Part shown: piece by piece, positions 28,301-40,800 of the stretch
How the letters are laid out: each line of letters starts with the position of its first letter
How positions within the stretch are numbered: position 1 is the first letter of the stretch
Assembly (NCBI RefSeq): GCF_037038585.1
Contig: NC_092520.1
Location: 17,801,001 to 17,865,000, forward strand
Source of the DNA: Patagioenas fasciata
Lineage: Eukaryota > Chordata > Aves > Columbiformes > Columbidae
Length of the DNA stretch: 64,000 bases
Direction: 5' to 3'
Notes under the pieces: model-generated
What the model was told of the DNA's origin: nothing
Seen by the model: the letters and a program-made list of their open reading frames with translations, nothing else
Databases searched by the model: none
Made by a program: the position numbers and the translations under genes

Positions 28301-31300
28301 AAAGGCTATATAAATAAAATAAGCCCTCTTCCATTATCTGACCCACCAGGTACTTGTCACACAACCAGCCTCCCAGCATCTCCTGTAGGTGACGCATCAG
28401 ACCTGGGGCACTGGTGTATGCCACTAGGTATTGCCTGCGGTGAGATCAAATGTGTTCTCTGATGTGGACAAATTCAAGCTACTTTACCACCTGACAAACC
28501 TCTGCTCACATACTGAATGTTTGCACATCTTACACTGACAAACGCTTGGTTAGCTATTAGCCTGGTTTTCTAAAACAAAACCCTCCAAAACCAAACCACT
28601 GTAAAGTGAATACATTTGCCTTGGTTTTCTGCTTCAAAGTCACATCAAACAAGTGGCCTGTTGGGCATTACAGTGAAATTCTATATAGATTTCCAAGTTA
28701 CTAAGGTCAAGCCCACATAATGCATGCTTGGGGAGATATAGGTACCTCCCAAAGATCTCCAGTTGAGGGGTAAGGCATTCTGCACATCTGACAGTTAAGC
28801 AGCAAGAAAGGGACAGCTTGTGTATGGCCACAAAGCACTAGCAGCTGAATAGAAGGAGGCTGGAGATGGTAATTTTGGTCACTACGGTGGATGAGCTAAG
28901 GGACCACCTGGGAACTCTGAGGGTAAAAGCATTCTTATGGTCCATCACAAAGTCCACTAGTAAGGACCCAGACCTCATTAGTTCTGCTGTTCACAAGGCT
29001 GCTCTGTTTTAACACTGTCCTTTTCCCAAGATGATAAAGGATGGAGCAGCCTGGAACATAATGAGCTCATTGACCCAGATGTCAAGTAACCACACTGAGG
29101 AGTCTGTTAAGTCCATAGGCAAAATATGAGATATACACACATTCCTATTAATAGTATCTAAAAAAGCTACAAGAAAATGTTTAACTGACCTTAATACTTG
29201 TATACCAAGCAAACAGCTGACAAAAACATTGACTGAATTTCTAGAGGAAGTTTTTTACTTCACCAATGCCACTGTTCCCTTTCCAAAGATAGTTGTAAAC
29301 CACAACATAATTGTAAGGATCTTCTTTTAGCTGGTGCCATCAACAATCTTTCTTAGATGTACGTATAATTCTGTATGAGGGTGAAGTTGAAATGTCTTAT
29401 TTATTTGTTTATACTTATCCTTTGGGAAGCCCAGTTGCCCTTTTGACTATCAATTTCATGGAATTTTTTTTAACCCTACATATTACACTAAGAGACTGTA
29501 AACACAGCCTACTATTTAACTTACACAAGAGTCCAAAAACATCCAGGACAGCCATTTCCAGAATATCTCAATAGATATAGACTAAAGTCATAACCACTGC
29601 AATATGCCTGCTGGAAATGGTGTTCACAGCCATTCCACCAGATCTGAAACAACAAAGCAAACAGAACTGCGGAGTGAACTTTAAGCAAATATGAATTCTT
29701 TTTTGTGCAGGGTCTACTGTAGTTCTGAATTAGAGCATCAATCAGAACATGCTCATATAAAGTACAGGTATTCATAAACACTTTTCCTGATAGTCAAAAT
29801 AGCCTTAAATACTGTGGCTCACAGATGGTTACAGAAGTTTAAATATGCTAATAAAGTTGAGAACAGTAGAAAATGTGCAATTAATTCTAAATGCATAACA
29901 GAGGAAAATTTATTGAACAAGGAAGGGCAAGGGCCTGTGTAATAAGACCGGAGCATGAACACCCAGATGAGGACTGACATGAGACAGGACTTACACCAAA
30001 CTCTTTTGATCACTTTATAATAGTAAGATAAAAAAAATATATACAAATATATATGACTTTGTAATAGCCTGGGGGATGTTGTTTTGAGAAAGTATTGAGC
30101 ATACATAAGTATCGTGTATACATAAGTTACTACTTGGTCAGAAAAGGCATGTTAGGGTCACGCCTACCTGACAATAAACATGATCAAACCTTTGTAATGG
30201 GATTGAAGCCCCAGAGAGTTCCCAGCACAAGGGACACCAATCTTACAGGAGGCACGTGTGCACTCAGTACAAATAACATTCTGTGTGTAGATGGTCTCTC
30301 CTCTACCAATGCAACTGGCAAAGACAGTCCAAACTCAACCTTTATTTGGCACTTTACTATTTACAAACAATCATAAAACAATCTATCTGTTTTATAACAA
30401 AGCACAATATAGCTGTGCTACAGCGCTCTCTGTACAGCACTCTCTCAGCAATAAAATCAAGAACATGGATTCTTAATAGTTCTTAGCAGCTATCTTATGA
30501 GAAATAAATTGTTCTTCCAGAGGACATTACCTTCATCACTTAGCCTTCTCCCACCTTGGAGGATATGTCCTACTAGATAGTAGGATTTTAAAAAAGAGAA
30601 ATCTTAAATGCTGGTATTTTACAGCAAATTTTATGTACCGAGGCAGAAAGAATTAAGACCAGCAAAGATAAAGGAATTGTATACCTTTCTCTAGAGAAGT
30701 TTAAGATTTTATTCCATATAATATTTAACTGTAGAGTTAATGTAAATTTTGGAAAGGTCAAGGTCAGCGTTTTAAAATCTAATATTAAAAACAAGTATTA
30801 CTTTGTTAAGTCTACAATATACCCATTAAGATGATTTACAATTTTCACTCCTTATCTGTTCAAATGGGGAGAAATTATTAATATGTAAACTATTTTTAAA
30901 GACACCACTCCCCACTACATCTCTGATTTAACAGCACCTAATTTATTATGCAGCAAGATGAATATGAATGGAACAGGTATCTAAGGGATTTGGTGACATT
31001 TGTAATTGCTAACTAAAAAGACAATGGATTAAAATGTAATTAAATTATAAACGTGTTAAATTATAAATACCAAGTACAAAGCTCTGTACTTTCAGATTGT
31101 CTTATTGTTTTGACTGTCAATGACTGTTCAAGATTGAAAACAGACGGTAATAGAATTCCAGATTCCTGTCTGGAAATTTCAATGCAACTCAGTCTCACAG
31201 CTTTTTCATAAATAACCTGACTTCAGTCAATCATTTTTAGACAATCAAAAAAGATGCATGTGACATTTTGAGACATTTAATCCACAAAAGTGCCATTTAT

Positions 31301-32615
31301 CAATAATACATGTTGAGACAGTATTCTAAGCATGAAAGGTGACACAGAGTCTTTAAAGGTTTGGACTCTTTAGAAGTGATTGAAAAAAAAAACAGCATGA
31401 AAAAATGACCCAGCATGGTATCAGCAAGAAGCAGTGAAATTGCGCCTATTCCTGGAGGCATTCCAAAGTGGAAGATTTCCTCCCTGCAAGCAGGGATCTT
31501 TAATTGCATATCCTCTCACAAACACATGAATCCATTAAGATAAGAAAATAATCACTTAGAAGAACTCAAACTGACTGGCTTTTATCCTAAAGTTAATTTT
31601 TTTTAAATTCATCCAGTTCACTTAGAAATTATTTCCTTAGCTAAAACGGTTCAGGAACTGCAATTTTCATTTTCTGAAAAAATGGAATTAAAAGGCCATG
31701 CTTACTTCTTATTCCAGCAAAAATAATAACTGGAAGATGAAATTACTGCTTTTACTGGGTTCTGTGGTCTGTCATTTCTGTATGTCATTAAAATATGTGG
31801 ATTCTTTTAAACATACATGCAATATTGAGCATACTTATAGAATAATTAAGCATAGTTTATGATCATAGTATGTTTTACTTATAATAAAAATGTGGGATAT
31901 CTAATATATTAATAATTATATTCCATATTATAAAGTGTGTCTTGAACCTCACTTTGCACTTCCAGTTGATGCTTACTAAAAAAATATAATAAATCCACTA
32001 GCGAAAAAAAAACTGCTACATGTTTACAAGTAGAAAGCATAGACAAGTCAAACCTACTAATCAAACCTGAGGGTTTGTTTTGACCTAGGTAAGATCTATG
32101 CTCCATTAGTATTATCACATATCAGTAAGTAAATACAGATATGGCCACAATTTCGTCTTCAAATGTGCAGAATACAATGCTTGAAATGTAAGCCTCAGCT
32201 AAAATTTGATATTGGTGAATAGCATTTTCCTGGGCTGTCTTTGGGTTTGCTGCTGTCGATTAACTTTGTCATTGCATAATACCTAAGGGAGTATGTATGA
32301 CATCCCTTGCTTGACTAAGTCATGACCAAAAATGGGAATCATACTTAAAAATATGTGAATTACACTACTGATTCCTATTGAAACACTTTCCCCCAAATGT
32401 TACTTCTGTGTTTGAAATATTTTATGAAGGTCAACCTATAGTCAGTTATAACTGAGATTTATTTTAGGCAGAAAGACAGCAATTCTTCTGGCCTGTGCAG
32501 AAATAGCATTTTTTCACATTAACAGGGACCTGGGAATGCTAAACAAAAACAAACAAACAAGATTCTACGTAATACCTGAAATAATGTAATTTTCTGTATT
32601 TTTGCATCATCGGTA

Positions 32616-32811
32616 CATAGAATCATAGAATGGTTTGGGTTGGAAGGGACCTTAAAGTTCCACACTCCCTGCCACGGGCAGGGACACCTTCCACTAGACC
32701 AGGTTGCCCAAAGCCCCATCCAACCTGGCCTTTAACACTCCCAGGGATGGGGCAACCATAGCTTCTCTGGGCAGCCTGTTCCAGCACCTCACCACCCTTA
32801 TGAAGAATGGT
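32616..32811 (-). mobile_element. CR1 LINE 3' fragment
   Basis: The plus strand shows CATAGAATCATAGAATGG, then GGGTTGGAAGGGACCTTAAA and GGGCAGCCTGTTCCAGCACC. These are reverse-complement landmarks of a CR1 3' end. It belongs to a different subfamily from the copy 400 bp away at 33221. Confidence 0.9.
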
Positions 32812-33220
32812 GAATATAGAATGGTTAAAGCATAAATATTTCTAAAGGCAAGGAACAGTAAGAACGGTCATACATTTTCAAATAGACATTCCTTCAATTT
32901 TTAGCCATGGCCCAACTTCAAAACCAAGGAGGAAAGAGAATTATTACTTTTTGATGTTTTTCAGATGGCCTACAACTGAGAGCACACAGGAATCCATTAC
33001 AGTTCTTAGCAGAACAAAGAGCACAGGAAATAAAAGCCTTTTGTTTGGACACAACTAGGGTGATGCAGCACTTTGCATCTGTCTTGCGAACAATTGTCTC
33101 CTCTTTTCCAGTCAACACACAGCAGCCAGACCCGGTAAGACACAGAGGCCACCCCCTGCTGCTACAGCTCCCATCCTGTGTCAGCTCTGCCAGGGCCAGG
33201 ACACTCCTTTGGGACCACAG

Positions 33221-33695
33221 ATCACAGAAAGTCAGGGACTGGAAAGGACCTAAAAAGATCATCCAGTCCAATCCTCCTGCCGGAGCAGGAACACCCAGAT
33301 GAGGTTACACAGGAATGTGCCCAGACGGGTTTTGAATGTCTCCAGAGAAGGAGACTGCACAGCCTCCCTGGGCAGCCTGTTCCAGTGCTCTGTCACCCTC
33401 ACTGAGAAGTTTCTTCTCATATTTAGGTGGAACCTCCTGTGTTCCAGTTTGTACCCGTTGCCCCTTATCCTGTCATTGGTTGTCACTGAGAAGAGCCTGG
33501 CTCCATCCTCGTGACACTCACCTTTTACATATTTATAAACATTAATGAGGTCACCCCTCAGTCTCCTCTTCTCCAACCTAAAGAGCCCCAGCTCCCTCAG
33601 CCTTTCCTCATACGGGAGATGCTCCACTCCCTTAATCATCTTCGTTGCTCTGCGCTGGACACTCTCCAGCAGTTCCCTGTCCTTCTTGAACTGAG
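33221..33695 (-). mobile_element. CR1 LINE 3' fragment with readable ORF2 end
   Basis: Starts ATCACAGAAAGTCAGGGACT on the plus strand and ends AGTTCCCTGTCCTTCTTGAA. The minus strand encodes the C-terminal part of the CR1 ORF2 protein: [49 protein letters not shown] and [10 protein letters not shown]. The frame is open through the whole fragment, so the copy is relatively young. It is 5'-truncated and cannot move by itself. It lies in sense orientation within the KBTBD3 first intron. Confidence 0.95.
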
Positions 33696-34409
33696 GTAAT
33701 CGATGGTGCCAGAAACACCGCGGGAACCACCTGCCGGTAATGGAGCCGCGAGCGGACACTATCCCCAGCGGGGAAACGCGACCCTGTCTCGCACAAAGCC
33801 GGGGGCGGCCAGAAGTTACAAGGAAATAAGTCCTTTTTGGCAGGGCCGGGGTTATCAAACGCTCCCAGCGCACTGCTACCCCGGTCGGTGCCGGTGCCAG
33901 CCCACTCCTGCAGCCCGTCAGTGGTGGCATCAGAGCTGCTCACCGTGCTCCCGCCCCTCGCCCCACCCGCGGGAGGCAGGGCAGCGGCGTCAGCGCCGCT
34001 ACTGAGCATGCCCACAGGCCCCCCGCGCATGCACCCTGTGACGCCTGCGTTCATTCTCAGGACTATTTCTGACAGGACGGGCAGGATGGTGCAAAGCGAT
34101 TCCCCTGCTCTCACAGCGCGACCGCGGGGCACGGCCACTGGATGTGGCGGTCTCGAGCGCTGTCGCCCCTCCGCAACCGACGAAGAGCGAGTCCCCCGCT
34201 TAGCGCTCCCCACGAACAGCGCGCACCCACCTGCAGCCAACACCAGCAGCTCGCCGACCAGTCTGGCCCACCCTCTGCAGCAACAACGCCAGCGGATTGG
34301 CTCCTTCCGGTGTCATTCTCCCGTTTCTTGCACTCGGAATGGCTTTTTCGGCCGTCAATCCAAATGAAAGCCCGCCCATCCTCCCGAGCGGGTACCTCTC
34401 TTGGCTCGC

Positions 34410-34417
34410 TGACGTCA
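34410..34417. promoter_or_regulatory. Consensus CRE (CREB/ATF site)
   Basis: TGACGTCA, a perfect palindrome, 243 bp upstream of the AASDHPPT start and inside the CpG island. Confidence 0.6.
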
Positions 34418-34567
34418 CCACGGGTGTGTCTCAGCCGCAGGCACCGCCTTTCCCCTGATAAGTCGAGACCTTGCGCATTCCCCTGTCACTCACAGGGCAC
34501 TCTGATACTGGATTGGCCACTGTGCCTTCACCCCGAGTCTCTCCGGCCCACCCACCGGCGGAGTGGG

Positions 34568-34579
34568 TGCGCATGCGCG
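34568..34579. promoter_or_regulatory. Consensus NRF-1 site
   Basis: TGCGCATGCGCG matches the NRF-1 consensus and lies 74 bp before the upstream AASDHPPT ATG, a usual position for TSS-proximal NRF-1 sites in housekeeping genes. Confidence 0.6.
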
Positions 34580-34652
34580 GGCTGTGCCGGACGGTCATGG
34601 CGGCACTGAGGCAGAGCGGCTGAGGGGTGGGGGAGCGTCCCGCTGCCGTCGG

Positions 34653-34817
34653 ATGGCGCCGCAGCGCGCGGCCATGGGGAGCGTGCGCTGGGCCTTCCCG
34701 TGCGCTGCCTGGCGCCCCTGCCGCGAGGAGTGGCTGCTGGCGGCGCGGCTGGTGCAGCCCGAGGAGAAGGACCGCATCGGCCAGTTTGTGTTTGCTGGCG
34801 ATGCCAAAGCCGCCTTG
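34653..34817 (+). CDS. AASDHPPT: AASDHPPT exon 1
   Basis: Fifty-five codons, [15 protein letters not shown] to DAKAAL, ending at donor GTACAG. A second in-frame ATG at 34674 (gccATGG, strong Kozak) gives MGSVRWAF, which aligns with the internal human MEGVRWAF. I give the upstream ATG because mammals also have residues before this point, but the short start is equally possible. The frame is also open upstream of 34653. Confidence 0.88.
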
Positions 34818-37800
34818 GTACAGCTGCCGGGGGTGGGCACGGCGGGGAGCGACTTCCCCTCCTCAGGGCTGGCCGTGTTAGCCCGCGGCGCCTCGTCCTT
34901 CCTCGCTTCTGCGGCAGGTGCGGGTGTCGGTGGGGGGCCCGACCCTCCGCGGGGCCGCGGTGGAGGCTGCCTGGGACCCCGTAGGGCGCGGGTGGCTCCG
35001 CTGAGGAGCCGCCTCAGTCGCCGTCGTGGCCGCGGGACAGGCCCTTTCCCGTGGGGACGCCGCTGCCTCTCTGCAGATTGAGTATTGCCCAAATTTCTCA
35101 CTTTTCGTAGGAAAGTATGCAGCCCTGCAAGGGCATGTAAAGTATTAACTGCAAGTTCTACTTCCACCTTCACTTAGGAGGAAAAACGGACGTTTGCAGT
35201 CTGCTGTTAGTAGTTATTCTGAAAGACTTCACAAGCTTTATGTCTTGATGTCAAGTTAGGAGACACCATCAAGGTACTCTAGGAGACTATACGTGAAGAC
35301 GATAGTGTAATGTGTGCAAGAATGAAGTTGGTTTACATAATTCAGGTTTTAAATCTCACATAACAATGTGGTAGTAATACAGATGTCTGCTAATTAGTCT
35401 ATAAGAAGTGACTCATTTTTAGCTGTTCAGTATTTCATTAAGCATGGAAGTGACTGAATGGATGTACTGAAAGGAAAGCTGTTGAGACAGCTGTTCAGTG
35501 TGATATAGAAAGTATACATCTGTGCAACAAAGTATCCTAAGTGAATAGGATAGAGAAGGGGTTCTTCTAGGCTGACTGCTTTTCATTGGATCTTGTGTTG
35601 TCTGTGTTTTAATAGTGATAAGAAGTGTATTCTATATTTGGGTCTGAACTCTTGATTCAATTTACTTCACACAGGCATTTATGTAAGAAATCTTAATTAT
35701 TTGGCTAAAATATACTCTATATTTGCAATAATAAGGCCACTTTTTTTCTTTTTTTAAGGTGGTTTTCTGGCAACTATGGGTACTTTGCACATAGCATAAT
35801 AGTTTTGTGTGAATCACTTCCATTTTATTTTGTAGGCTGGTCGCCTGCTGATGCGGAAATTAGTTGCAGAAAAGTTGTGCGTACCTTGGAATGAAATACA
35901 CTTGCAAAGGACATCAAAAGGAAAACCTTTCTTGGCAAATAACGTAGGCAGTATTCATTCAAGTTACAACTTCAATGTCTCTCATCAAGGAGATTATGCA
36001 GTTCTTGCAGCTGAGCCTGAGCTTCAAGTTGGCATTGATATTATGAAGACTAGTTTACCAGGTAATGCATTATGATGACTGAAATGGATTCTGTAGTATT
36101 TAAGTGCAGAACATTTTAATGTTTCACAAAGAACCAGTCTGTGTCCTAGAAATTTAGGGTAATTAGAAGAAAGTGCAGGAATGTATTGTGTATTTACCTT
36201 TTTACTATTGTTTAATGCAGTCTTTGATGTTTGTTTTGGGTTTTCTGTTATGCTAGGTATAGATATGTTTCAGTTTAGAAAAGCAGAACCCTAGAAAAAT
36301 TTGGTCAGGAATCCTGCTATGATATTGGTAGGACCGATATCAGCAGATATTATGGGTTTGCTGTCCAATAGAAGCTGGGAAAACTTTCCAACTAGCAACA
36401 GTGGGATCTATCCCTGTATGGGAATTGTGGAAGATTGGCGAGGAGGAGAAAGCTAAACACGCTCAAGTGACCCGCAGCTGGGGTATAAAGAAAACACATA
36501 CATCACACTAATTGTTTTACTGACCTTGTGTGCTTGACAAGTAGAACCCCTGTGTTAGATAACACAGGCCTGGGAGAAACTCTGGACACCTTATCACTGT
36601 GTCTGAGATTCCTGCTTTGTTGTGAGAAAGAGCGGGAGGCTGCGCCTGCCTGAAGCCGTGAAATACAGGCGAGCTCAGCAGGCCCAGCGATCTTCCAGCA
36701 GGGCTAAACTTACCAGCGCCTGCGTCCCCGCTTACGCCGCCTCTGCCTGGGAGCTCAGGTGTAGCTACAGAGATCCCCCAGTAGAGAGGTAACCAAAATA
36801 AACTTGCTCTTTGCAATTACATTGGTGGCCTCTGGCTCTTCTCGCGACGTGCCTGTGCTTGTGCACACAATCCCCATGAGGACTTTATAGACTGTGAGTG
36901 TTACTCCCTTGTCCCATAAATGTGAATGTTATGTGTGTCAACACCAGGCCCAGTAGTGTAGCAAACTAGCATTGGAGATACACTGTGAGTGTGCAGGATG
37001 CCTCAGTGAAATGGGATCACGAGGAGGGAACATTTGAGGTGCCTCTGGTAAAAGATGAAACTTAACAAGTTTTTAAGCTTTAGTTGTTGGCCTCTTTATT
37101 TCTATGAAATGTTGCGCTAACCTGACTATTAGTGAACTTCAGGACCCAAATTATACATTAGAATTGTAGCAAAGTATATTTTTAAATACAGTTTTACAAA
37201 GATCATTTGGTTCACAAATGTTCATAGATGCATGAGTGGATTAAGGGAGAAATATACTGGGATTTACCATTTACTGGAATTTTGGTTTTCAAGAATCCTT
37301 CTCAAATGTTTAACCAGATATGACAGTAAAAGTGGTGTTCTTAGGAAGTCTCTCTTCACAGTCTTCAATTTACCCAGCATTTTATGCTGCAAAATCATTT
37401 GTGTAGTAAGATAAAGATTCAAATAAACCCTGACTGGATAACTTCCGCTCTGATTGCTTTACACCTTTTTAATAATTATTATGAGTGTACGTTTTTGGAT
37501 TGACATGTTTTATCTAAGATGCACTGAAACTTTACTGCAATTCTTAGTGAAGTTCTCTGTGACTCACTTCTATCTACTGTAAACCCTCACTCTGAAGGTG
37601 GTGGTCAGCTCCCTAATTACTCATTTGAAAAATAATTCCTGTTTCAGCAGATAAATAATGAAAAGCGAAACGTTCAGATATTCTTCTTGGTATTTTAAGC
37701 TTTTCATGGTAAATGAGAAATTGAAAGTCATTTATACATGACATATGTGGAGCAGGGATTTCTTGCATCCTCTGCTGGCATTTTATGCAGCTGGAAATGT

Positions 37801-40800
37801 AGCTGGCATTTTAAAGACACATTGTCCACCTGACAAGTCTTATGAAATGTGTTAAACTCCTGAAAGTAGGAAATAACTGTGAAGAGTAGAGGTTTAACTT
37901 TACATGTTGCTTTAGAAGCCTGTATTCATATTCCATCTCTATTTTTGAATATAATGCATTCAACTGTGTGAGAGAATATAATTTTAGGGTTTTTTCGCTT
38001 AATAGAATCTTTTAACTTCAATATTAGCTGTCTTTATTAAAAAAAACCCCTCTCATTTCTACTGCTTCCTTTCTCTTGCATTTTTTTCTTATTTATTCAG
38101 TATTCCCTTCTTTTTTCCCCTCATGTTGAATCAATGAAATAGTGGATAACTCAATGTCCATTGATCTATTGCTTATTCTGCAGGCAGCGTCAGAACACAA
38201 ATCAAGGTTCTTTCACCATGCATGTGAGTGTATACTTCATTCAGTGTCCCTGATCACTGCTGTCATGAGAGGTGTGGAATCAAAGTTAGGCTGTCAGTGT
38301 ATATTGTCACTTACTCATATTACCTTTAGCAGGTTAAATTTAGGAAAAAAATATCTTGAGTTCATCCTGTCGATGACATTTTGGTTGCTATTCTGTTCCT
38401 GTCATGTAGCTTTTTGGTTGCCTGTCCCAGGATACACAAATAACCAAGTGAATCTGAAGTTCAGAGTAGGATTTGGTATCAGGGAGTTTAATCTCAGCAG
38501 AAATGTAGGAAAAGCTGAACTCAGTTTTTAGTTAAGTAAAAACAGGGATTAGATACAACATTAATTTTTTAAATTCTTCAGTAGCAGGAGAGTCTCCTGG
38601 CATGGTGTTCTAGAATTGTTGATGGCAGCAGTCCTGACCTCTTACCGTAAAGCAAATGTTGCCTTGGGCAGCTGCACTTAGCAGCTGCATGGATTTAATT
38701 TGTGAATGAGCTGGTGAGACTAAATAATGCTTTGAGATCTGATACATGCTTCAGTGTTTTCAGTGGTTATTCTGGAGATGCTTATGTGGAATTAAATCGG
38801 TGCTTTTGTAATAAAGTGATATTGAAAAGTTATGTATGCAGATGACCGATCTGAAACAAGTTAGTGACAGATGCAGCCTGCTGGAATTTCCTGAACATAG
38901 ACTCCTGAGCATGGGTCTTTTATCCACGGCTACTTTATCTATCTCCCTCTTTTGTCAGAGATCTAGGTGTATGTTAACAGAAAAAGGGGCTATTAGGTCA
39001 AGCCACTGTATCTACTGTCTGAATTCATGGTGGCAGGCTTCATAATGTATACAGAGGAGTAAAAAATGCATCATTGCAAAATTTTTGGTTTTCCTTTCAG
39101 ATATCTGAAGTTCTGCAGCTAGCATAGTCTCTCCTGAAGTAATTTAGCTGTCAACAGCTTGTATACATATTTTCTGTCTTTTGACAAGGAGAGAAAGGAA
39201 CTTCAATGCTTGACATTATGCATAGAAATAATTGTCATAAGCGAGTCAGTGCCTGGTTGTGCGATTGTTTTCCACGTTATGTAACTTTACATAAATATTT
39301 ATTAATTAATTTTAAAAAGGGTCTAAATTTTAAAGAGGCTTTGTTTATGGCCATAAAACTTCCTTTTCTGGAATTATAATTTGTGTTTTTTAAAAAGAAA
39401 TATGATAGTAATAGAAACTTAGTAATTGTATTTGGGAATGTGAGGCAGCAAATAAGCAATATTGAGGACATAATTTTAAGTTATAGTCTCTCTAAGATGA
39501 AATAAAGCTAGCAGTTTTTTCACCTAAAATTTTTCTAAGAAAGACTTTTGTCTTAGTAAAATTACGTGGAACTGTTTTTACTGCTGTGCTATGAATATGT
39601 AACTTTGCCAGTATTTTTTATCTGATAGTTCCACTGCGTGGTGCTCTTGCTCTGCAGTTGCAAAGTACATTATATTTCTGAGAGTGAATCCACTATAAAT
39701 CTCTTTCTCTGGAATAGCTACAATGACAGAGTTCCCTATGTACAGAGTAGATTACAGTAATTCTGATTTCTTTCTTTTTTTTTTTTTTGTTTCTTTTCCT
39801 TCTTCAAATGGTTGTTTAAATACAAAGTACTTAATCTTGTGATGTTACCCAACAGAACCTTGATGAAGGTCTTCAGTATTCCAGGTCTTATACTCCTTTA
39901 TTGTTCAACCAGTCAACAAAGCATGCAGTATGAATATACAAGGGAGTATCGCACAGCTGAAAGTTTTGAGAAATAGGATATTAAATTGTGTGTTAGCATG
40001 TAGCAGGGAGACTTGGTGCACATAAACATTTGATGTCGCTTCTTAATGTGTGCTATCTATTTTTGTTTTACTTATGTGGAATAAAAAGCCGCCTCTTTCC
40101 ATATTACTTTTGCTGTATCATTAAAATCTGAAAAATGAAACAGCTACAAGACATAGCCCTAGAAGGTGAAGGCAGGCCACACAAGAAGCTATTCTTAGCA
40201 GTGCAAATAGAGACGGTTCTTCAAAAGTTCCACAGGTATGCAACAGTTTGTCGTGTTTTTTTCCTCTATTCAGATATTGAACTAAATAATTAAGTGATGG
40301 TAGAAGAGGAAAATGTCATCTTTAGGTATTGTGTGTTCTTGCTTCTTGTTTATCAGGCAGGTTGTTGTTGTAGATTGAAATCAGGTTTTTGATTTACTTG
40401 TTTTTGAAGGATTACTGAGAACAGTGATTTTTTTTCTTCTCTTTAGATCAGTTTAAGATGAACTCTTGAGTCATTTGGGAAAATGCACACTGTACTGTAA
40501 ACTTGTTAATGAAAGTGATTGTGAACATTATTTGGCAAGAGAGGTAATGCATATATAATTATTTTAACCCTTTCATAAAATAAATGAGAAGGATTCTCAC
40601 AGTACTACTAACTCCTGTGGAAAAACTCAACTTGTGGTAAAGTATTTGATTTTTAACTTATGGACAAGATTTGCAACAAGTATCAACTTGGTTTGAGTGG
40701 TGTGTGGGATGTTGATTTACCAGTGACTTAGACCCTGTAAAGCAGAACATTTTCAGAGATTTAGGAAATAATTATAGCTTAAAAAAGATTGCTTTGAGCA

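Larger units (their letters stand above)
25286..34200 (-). other. KBTBD3: Probable KBTBD3 first intron
   Basis: About 9 kb between the first coding exon and the CpG island. It contains an AAAAT repeat at its edge (25331-25350) and two CR1 copies (32616-32811 and 33221-33695). Otherwise it is AT-rich and unrecognised. The upstream boundary is uncertain because several donor-like sites exist in the island. Confidence 0.45.
33700..35060. promoter_or_regulatory. CpG island, bidirectional KBTBD3/AASDHPPT promoter
   Basis: GC- and CpG-dense from the edge of the CR1 to within AASDHPPT intron 1. Motifs seen: an NRF-1 palindrome TGCGCATGCGCG (34568-34579), a second GCGCATGCAC (34026-34035), a full CRE TGACGTCA (34410-34417), ATTGG at 34296 and 34512, and a TTCCGG core at 34305. 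There is no TATA box. KBTBD3 should run left and AASDHPPT right, as in mammals. The KBTBD3 first exon cannot be fixed: donor-like minus-strand sites occur near 33943, 34228 and 34493. Confidence 0.75.

Noticed and set aside
30100-30290. AATAAAC followed by a moderately GC-rich stretch, considered as another LTR end
   Set aside because: No TATA, no TG...CA borders and no resemblance to the LTRs elsewhere in the window.
33632-35173. Several 100-200-codon frames in the second CpG island
   Set aside because: Same cause; only the frame with MGSVRWAF matches a known protein and leads to a proper splice donor.
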